Positions 60,801 to 64,000 of a DNA stretch of 64,000 nucleotides are shown here, piece after piece. The stretch's first letter is position 1. Each line of letters starts with the position of its first letter. The notes beneath the pieces are model-generated. The model made no database searches. It had not been told where the DNA came from and worked only from the letters and a program-made list of their open reading frames with translations. The translations under genes were made by a program, and so were the position numbers. This DNA is from Thermoplasmata archaeon (GTDB lineage: Archaea > Thermoplasmatota > Thermoplasmata > Lutacidiplasmatales > UBA184), in the NCBI GenBank assembly GCA_021796385.1, contig JAJYXQ010000043.1, forward strand, positions 66,202-130,201. The letters are read 5' to 3'.

Positions 60801-60955
60801 GTGGACCTATGCTCAAAGTCCGCCCGCAGCTCGTCGATCGAGGTCCGATGCCGGTGTTCAAGCTCCTTTTGCAGTTTCGCCAGATCGCCCGAGAGCTCCT
60901 TCTTCACGTAGGCGAGTTCGAGGTCCAGGTCCCGCTCGTGTATTTCATCGCCCAT
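57851..60955 (-). CDS. Giant coiled-coil protein with C-terminal ChlI-like AAA+ domain
   Basis: This 1034-residue protein has about 750 N-terminal residues of nearly uninterrupted charged coiled coil (repeating [14 protein letters not shown]-type heptads) with no membrane segment. The C-terminal 280 residues resemble the magnesium chelatase subunit I/MoxR class of AAA+ ATPases: [40 protein letters not shown] (Walker A at about 790-797) and the lid region ([65 protein letters not shown]). The stretch that should hold Walker B and sensor 1 is shortened and unrecognisable. A GGAGGG ribosome binding site precedes the ATG. No partner VWA protein or chelatase subunit is nearby. Function is unknown. 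Confidence 0.85.
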   Translation of the reverse strand: [1034 protein letters not shown]

Positions 60956-61158
60956 GGGTCCAACCCTCCGCTGCGCTACGAGTCATGGCAACGATGGAAT
61001 ATGGACAGGGAAGGTCAAAAACGTTTGGATGTCATCCCGACTCTGGCTGGACAGGCACCCATGGAGGCATTCCTTCGGTTCCACTACTCCCCCTGAGGGT
61101 GAGACCACGAGGTTAAGTCGACGCTAGGCGGGTACCCCCAGCGGGGGAGCGGCTCCCC
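60956..61158. other. Intergenic region between the coiled-coil gene and dnaK
   Basis: About 200 nt hold a weak TATA-like CCATATTCC near 61000 on the minus strand that could start a transcript for the coiled-coil gene, plus its GGAGGG site. No small gene is recognised. Confidence 0.35.
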
Positions 61159-63045
61159 CTACTTGTCGTTAACGACCTTGAAATCCGCATCCATCGGACC
61201 CTTGTCCGATGAGGACGTCTCGTCGGGTTTCTCTTCCTCGGGAGGAGAGGTCGGTTCGGCGGACCCCGCGTTCGTAGTGGTTCCCGCATCAGCCCCTCCC
61301 GCCTGATAAAGGCGCGCGGAGAGCTTGTGCATGGCGGCCAGAAGCTCCTCGACCTTGGGTTTGAGCGAGGGTTCCTTTGCGGAGAGTTCCTTGCGCAGGG
61401 CTTCCACTTTCTGTGTGATTTCCGTGCGCTCTTCTGACGTGACCTTGTCGCCCAGTTCCTTGAGGAGGTGTTCGGCCTCATAGGTGAGGCTCTCCGCTTG
61501 GTTGCGCTCCTGCACCATCGTCTGCTTGGCCTTGTCCTGGTCCGCAAACTCCTCGGCTTGCTTGACCATCTTCTCGACCTCAGACTTTGAGAGTTTGTTC
61601 GAGGCCGTGATTGTGATGCTCTGCTTCTTTCCGGTCGCCTTGTCTTGCGCCGAGACGCTCAGGATGCCGTTCGCATCGATGTCGAAAGTAACCTCGATCT
61701 GGGGCATGCCGCGGGGGGCGGGTGGAATCCCGGTCAGCATGAAAGTGCCGAGCGAAATGTTGTCCGCCGCCATCGGGCGCTCTCCTTGGATCACATGGAT
61801 CTCGACCGAAGTCTGGTTTTCCGCCGCCGTCGTGAAGATCTGGCTCTTACGGCTGGGGATCGTGGTGTTCCGCTCGATGAGATGGGTGGCGACACCGCCC
61901 TGGGTCTCGACACCCAGCGAAAGCGGTGTCACATCGAGGAGCAGGATATCCTTGACCTCACCCGCCAGAACGCCCCCTTGGATCGCGGCTCCCATCGCAA
62001 CGCATTCCATGGGATCGACTCCACGCTCGATAGGGCGGCCCACTTCGGTCTCCAAGAACTTCTGAACGATGGGCATCCGCGTCGGACCACCCACCGTAAT
62101 GATCTTGTCGATATCCGTGAGCTTCAGTTTGGCATCCGAGAGCGCCCGCTCGACCGGTGCCTTGCAACGCTCGATGATAGGACGAACCAGCTCTTCGAGC
62201 TTCGCCCGGGAGAGGTTCAGTGTGAGGTGTTTCGGGCCCTCGCTCGTCGCGGTGAGGAACGGCAGGTTGATGGTGGTCTCCATCACACCGGAAAGCTCGA
62301 TCTTGGCCTTCTCGGCGGCATCCCGGACCCTCTGCATGGCCATCTTGTCCTTGCGAATGTCGATGCCCGACTCCTTCTGGAACTCCTTGGCCACGTACTC
62401 CGTAAGGACATTGTCCATGTCGGTCCCACCCAACTGAGTATCACCGCTCGTGGAATCCACTTCGAAGACACCCTCAGAGAACTCTAGGATCGTGACATCG
62501 AGCGTTCCCCCTCCCAAGTCGAAGACGAGGATGCGCTGGCTCTTTTGGGAGGTCTTGTCCAATCCATAAGCGAGAGATGCGGCGGTGGGCTCATTGATGA
62601 TCCGGACGACCTCAAGCCCGGCGATCGCTCCGGCATCCTTGGTCGCCTGCCGTTGATTGTCGTTGAAATAGGCGGGGACAGTGATCACGGCCTTCTCGAT
62701 CTTCTCGCCGAGGTAGGCCTCCGCATCCCGCTTGATCTTCTGGAGAAGAAAGCCTGAAAGCTGCTGCGGGGTGAATTCCTTACCGGCGACACGGTATTTG
62801 AAGTCCGACCCCATCTTGCGCTTGAAGGCATAGACCGTCCCCTCGGGGTTGGTCACTGCCTGACGGCGAGCCGGTTCGCCTACGAGGAGCTGGCCATCCT
62901 TGGCAAACGCGACGTACGACGGAAACGCCTTGCCTCCACCGACAGTAGTCCCTTCCGCACTGGGAACGATGACGGGCCGGCCGCCCTCGAGCAGGGCGGC
63001 GGCGGAATTGCTTGTACCTAGGTCGATCCCCAAGATCTTCGACAT
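61159..63045 (-). CDS. dnaK: Molecular chaperone DnaK (Hsp70)
   Basis: This full-length Hsp70 has 628 residues. The nucleotide-binding domain begins [18 protein letters not shown] and contains [17 protein letters not shown] and [16 protein letters not shown]. The linker is [13 protein letters not shown], followed by the substrate-binding beta domain and a C-terminal helical lid ending in an acidic Ser/Asp-rich tail. It refolds and holds proteins using ATP with GrpE, found about 40 kb away here. No dnaJ was seen. Strong GGGAGGAGGAG precedes the ATG, with a 50-70 nt leader. Confidence 0.96.
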   Translation of the reverse strand: MSKILGIDLGTSNSAAALLEGGRPVIVPSAEGTTVGGGKAFPSYVAFAKDGQLLVGEPARRQAVTNPEGTVYAFKRKMGSDFKYRVAGKEFTPQQLSGFLLQKIKRDAEAYLGEKIEKAVITVPAYFNDNQRQATKDAGAIAGLEVVRIINEPTAASLAYGLDKTSQKSQRILVFDLGGGTLDVTILEFSEGVFEVDSTSGDTQLGGTDMDNVLTEYVAKEFQKESGIDIRKDKMAMQRVRDAAEKAKIELSGVMETTINLPFLTATSEGPKHLTLNLSRAKLEELVRPIIERCKAPVERALSDAKLKLTDIDKIITVGGPTRMPIVQKFLETEVGRPIERGVDPMECVAMGAAIQGGVLAGEVKDILLLDVTPLSLGVETQGGVATHLIERNTTIPSRKSQIFTTAAENQTSVEIHVIQGERPMAADNISLGTFMLTGIPPAPRGMPQIEVTFDIDANGILSVSAQDKATGKKQSITITASNKLSKSEVEKMVKQAEEFADQDKAKQTMVQERNQAESLTYEAEHLLKELGDKVTSEERTEITQKVEALRKELSAKEPSLKPKVEELLAAMHKLSARLYQAGGADAGTTTNAGSAEPTSPPEEEKPDETSSSDKGPMDADFKVVNDK

Positions 63046-63121
63046 GTTCTTTCTCCTCCTCCCTTTCTGGAATGGTCCGCTGTTATGTAACTTTGCCTTG
63101 GGTCCTTCCCAGGCTACAAAA

Positions 63122-63149
63122 CTATATTATCGCTACTATATAAGTCTTC
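63122..63149 (-). promoter_or_regulatory. Tandem TATA elements upstream of dnaK
   Basis: Two AT-rich elements, TTATATAG and ATAATATAG on the minus strand, lie 14 nt apart. Both would give leaders of 55-70 nt containing the strong ribosome binding site, suggesting two start sites, perhaps basal and heat-induced. Confidence 0.45.
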
Positions 63150-64000
63150 GCATCACAACCTCGGCTGAGTGCATTGCGAGATTCCGAAGCCTCACTCGGG
63201 ACTAGAGGAATGCGAGATTCTACCTATGGTGACATACCGCTCTATCCGACGCTCCACTCGCCCCCCGAGGCCCCAAGTCTCTCGTCAACGGTAGCTTATG
63301 GACCGGTCCTCAGAGCGTGTCCGATCGGGGTGCTCGCGTCTCGTATGAGACGCCCGCAGGGACCTCAGGCGCACCCTGATCGAATGGTTCCTCATGCGGA
63401 ACCTTTTCGGCGCCAAAGGCCCGTTCCTTGAAGTAGGCTCTGGCCCGGGGGGGCTTCACACCGCTCATCGCCGCCACGGGTGAGCCGTTCGCACTCCTTG
63501 GCCTCTCCGGCCCCATACTTCGCTCGGCGCTCTCCACCATCGTCCATCGTCACCGTACACCAGGACCTTGGTGCTACTTCGAAACCCCGGCAGGAGGGGC
63601 TCCGCATGATCCGGGACGACACGTTAGGGGCCGTGGTCATCATCGGTCTTTTTGGAATGTTCAGCTATGAAGGCATCGATCTCTTACGGGATGCTCATCG
63701 AGCGCTTCGAGCACGAGCTCTACTTGTCATCGGGGCGCAAACGGCGAGCCACGCGATATTCACAGAGCTCTCACATCCCGGACCGGGGGCTCGTTAGTTC
63801 TTCCGAGACCCGGAACGGTACCATCTCCGTCGCTTCCTAGAGGAGGGCCCTCAACCGAAAGATCCCAAACACCTTGCGATTTTCAACTAGAGGTACAGGA
63901 GTCCAGACGAACTGTTGGAGGCGGCGCGTTGTTCTAATTTCTCCCCGGGAGAGCGGATGTCGATAGCACCGACGTTCGGAACCCAAGACATCTCCCACCG
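63150..64000. other. Gene-poor region at the right edge
   Basis: Roughly 850 nt contain only short ORFs (for example 85 and 105 codons) with skewed composition and no recognisable motif in any frame. An almost repeated GCGAGATTC occurs twice near 63180 and 63212. A perfect hairpin lies at 63336-63353. It may be a degraded element, a non-coding RNA locus or upstream sequence of a gene outside the window. Confidence 0.4.
63336..63353. repeat. Perfect hairpin GCGTCTC-GTAT-GAGACGC
   Basis: A 7-bp perfect stem with a 4-nt loop lies in a stretch without genes. There is no T-run after it, so it is not an obvious terminator. Confidence 0.45.

Noticed and set aside
57851-60955. SMC or Rad50 family protein
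   Set aside because: The ATPase is at one end only and matches ChlI/MoxR-type motifs; there is no ABC signature and no split head.
1-64000. CRISPR array, insertion sequence, prophage or rRNA operon
   Set aside because: No regularly spaced direct repeats, transposase or integrase motifs, phage genes or rRNA sequences were seen in reading through the window.

Overview
The window is about 64 kb of moderately high-GC archaeal chromosome. The core genes are diagnostic: RadA recombinase, the replication factor C large subunit, aRF1 (NIKS and GGQ motifs), aTrm5, a Cbf5/TruB-type pseudouridine synthase, archaeal phosphoglycerate mutase ApgM, an A-type ATPase, geranylgeranyl reductase, and a CDIN1/C15orf41-like TPD nuclease. 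A class II HMG-CoA reductase, a bacterial-type DnaK/GrpE pair and widespread leaderless starts with a TATA element centred 25-30 nt upstream fit a Thermoplasmatota-like euryarchaeon. That placement is inference. A nickel superoxide dismutase, its likely maturation protease and thioredoxin suggest exposure to oxygen.

Layout. 0-3.6 kb: the end of rfcL, overlapping an ABC-2 exporter (one ATPase, two permeases). 3.6-7.4 kb: a zinc-finger/dienelactone hydrolase, an MFS transporter, and a divergent MTA/SAH deaminase. 7.9-17.1 kb: a plus-strand envelope-glycan cluster of two DUF2079 membrane proteins, one GT-C enzyme and three soluble glycosyltransferases, facing a three-gene membrane/secreted operon (17.0-18.8 kb). 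18.9-22.3 kb (minus): pdxT, HMG-CoA reductase, grpE and a VIT1-like metal transporter. 22.4-25.7 kb: purC followed by radA, which carries an intein in its Walker A motif. 25.7-29.7 kb: a secreted beta-rich protein, hisS and the TPD nuclease. 29.9-32.5 kb: a tight operon of a small conserved protein, a winged helix protein, a GNAT enzyme, chorismate mutase and an MthK-like K+ channel. 34.3-40.9 kb: apgM-trm5-ppsA-hydroxyacyl-CoA dehydrogenase/enoyl-CoA hydratase, a gluconeogenesis/acyl-CoA operon. 41-45.8 kb: an arginine deiminase family protein, a CPBP protease, a small conserved protein, geranylgeranyl reductase and a secreted protein. 45.9-50.7 kb: an AbrB-PhoU regulator, a membrane protein, cbf5, a class III aminotransferase and a HesB-MIP18 fusion. 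50.7-54.6 kb: a DUF1801 protein, a SodX-like protease, an unknown gene, Ni-SOD, thioredoxin and aRF1. 54.6-57.7 kb: a Bat-type regulator, tRNA-Arg(CCT) and A-ATPase subunits C, E and K. 57.9-63.0 kb: a 1034-residue coiled-coil protein ending in a ChlI-like AAA+ domain, then dnaK. 63.15-64 kb: no convincing gene.

The observations most worth a second look are the Ni-SOD/SodX locus in an archaeon, the giant coiled-coil/ChlI-like ATPase whose domain appears to have lost Walker B, the radA intein with a degenerate endonuclease, and the HesB-like/MIP18 fusion that lacks the iron-sulfur cysteines. No CRISPR array, rRNA, insertion sequence or prophage was recognised. Many start codons were reassigned from the longest ORF using TATA spacing and family N-termini, and these are marked.
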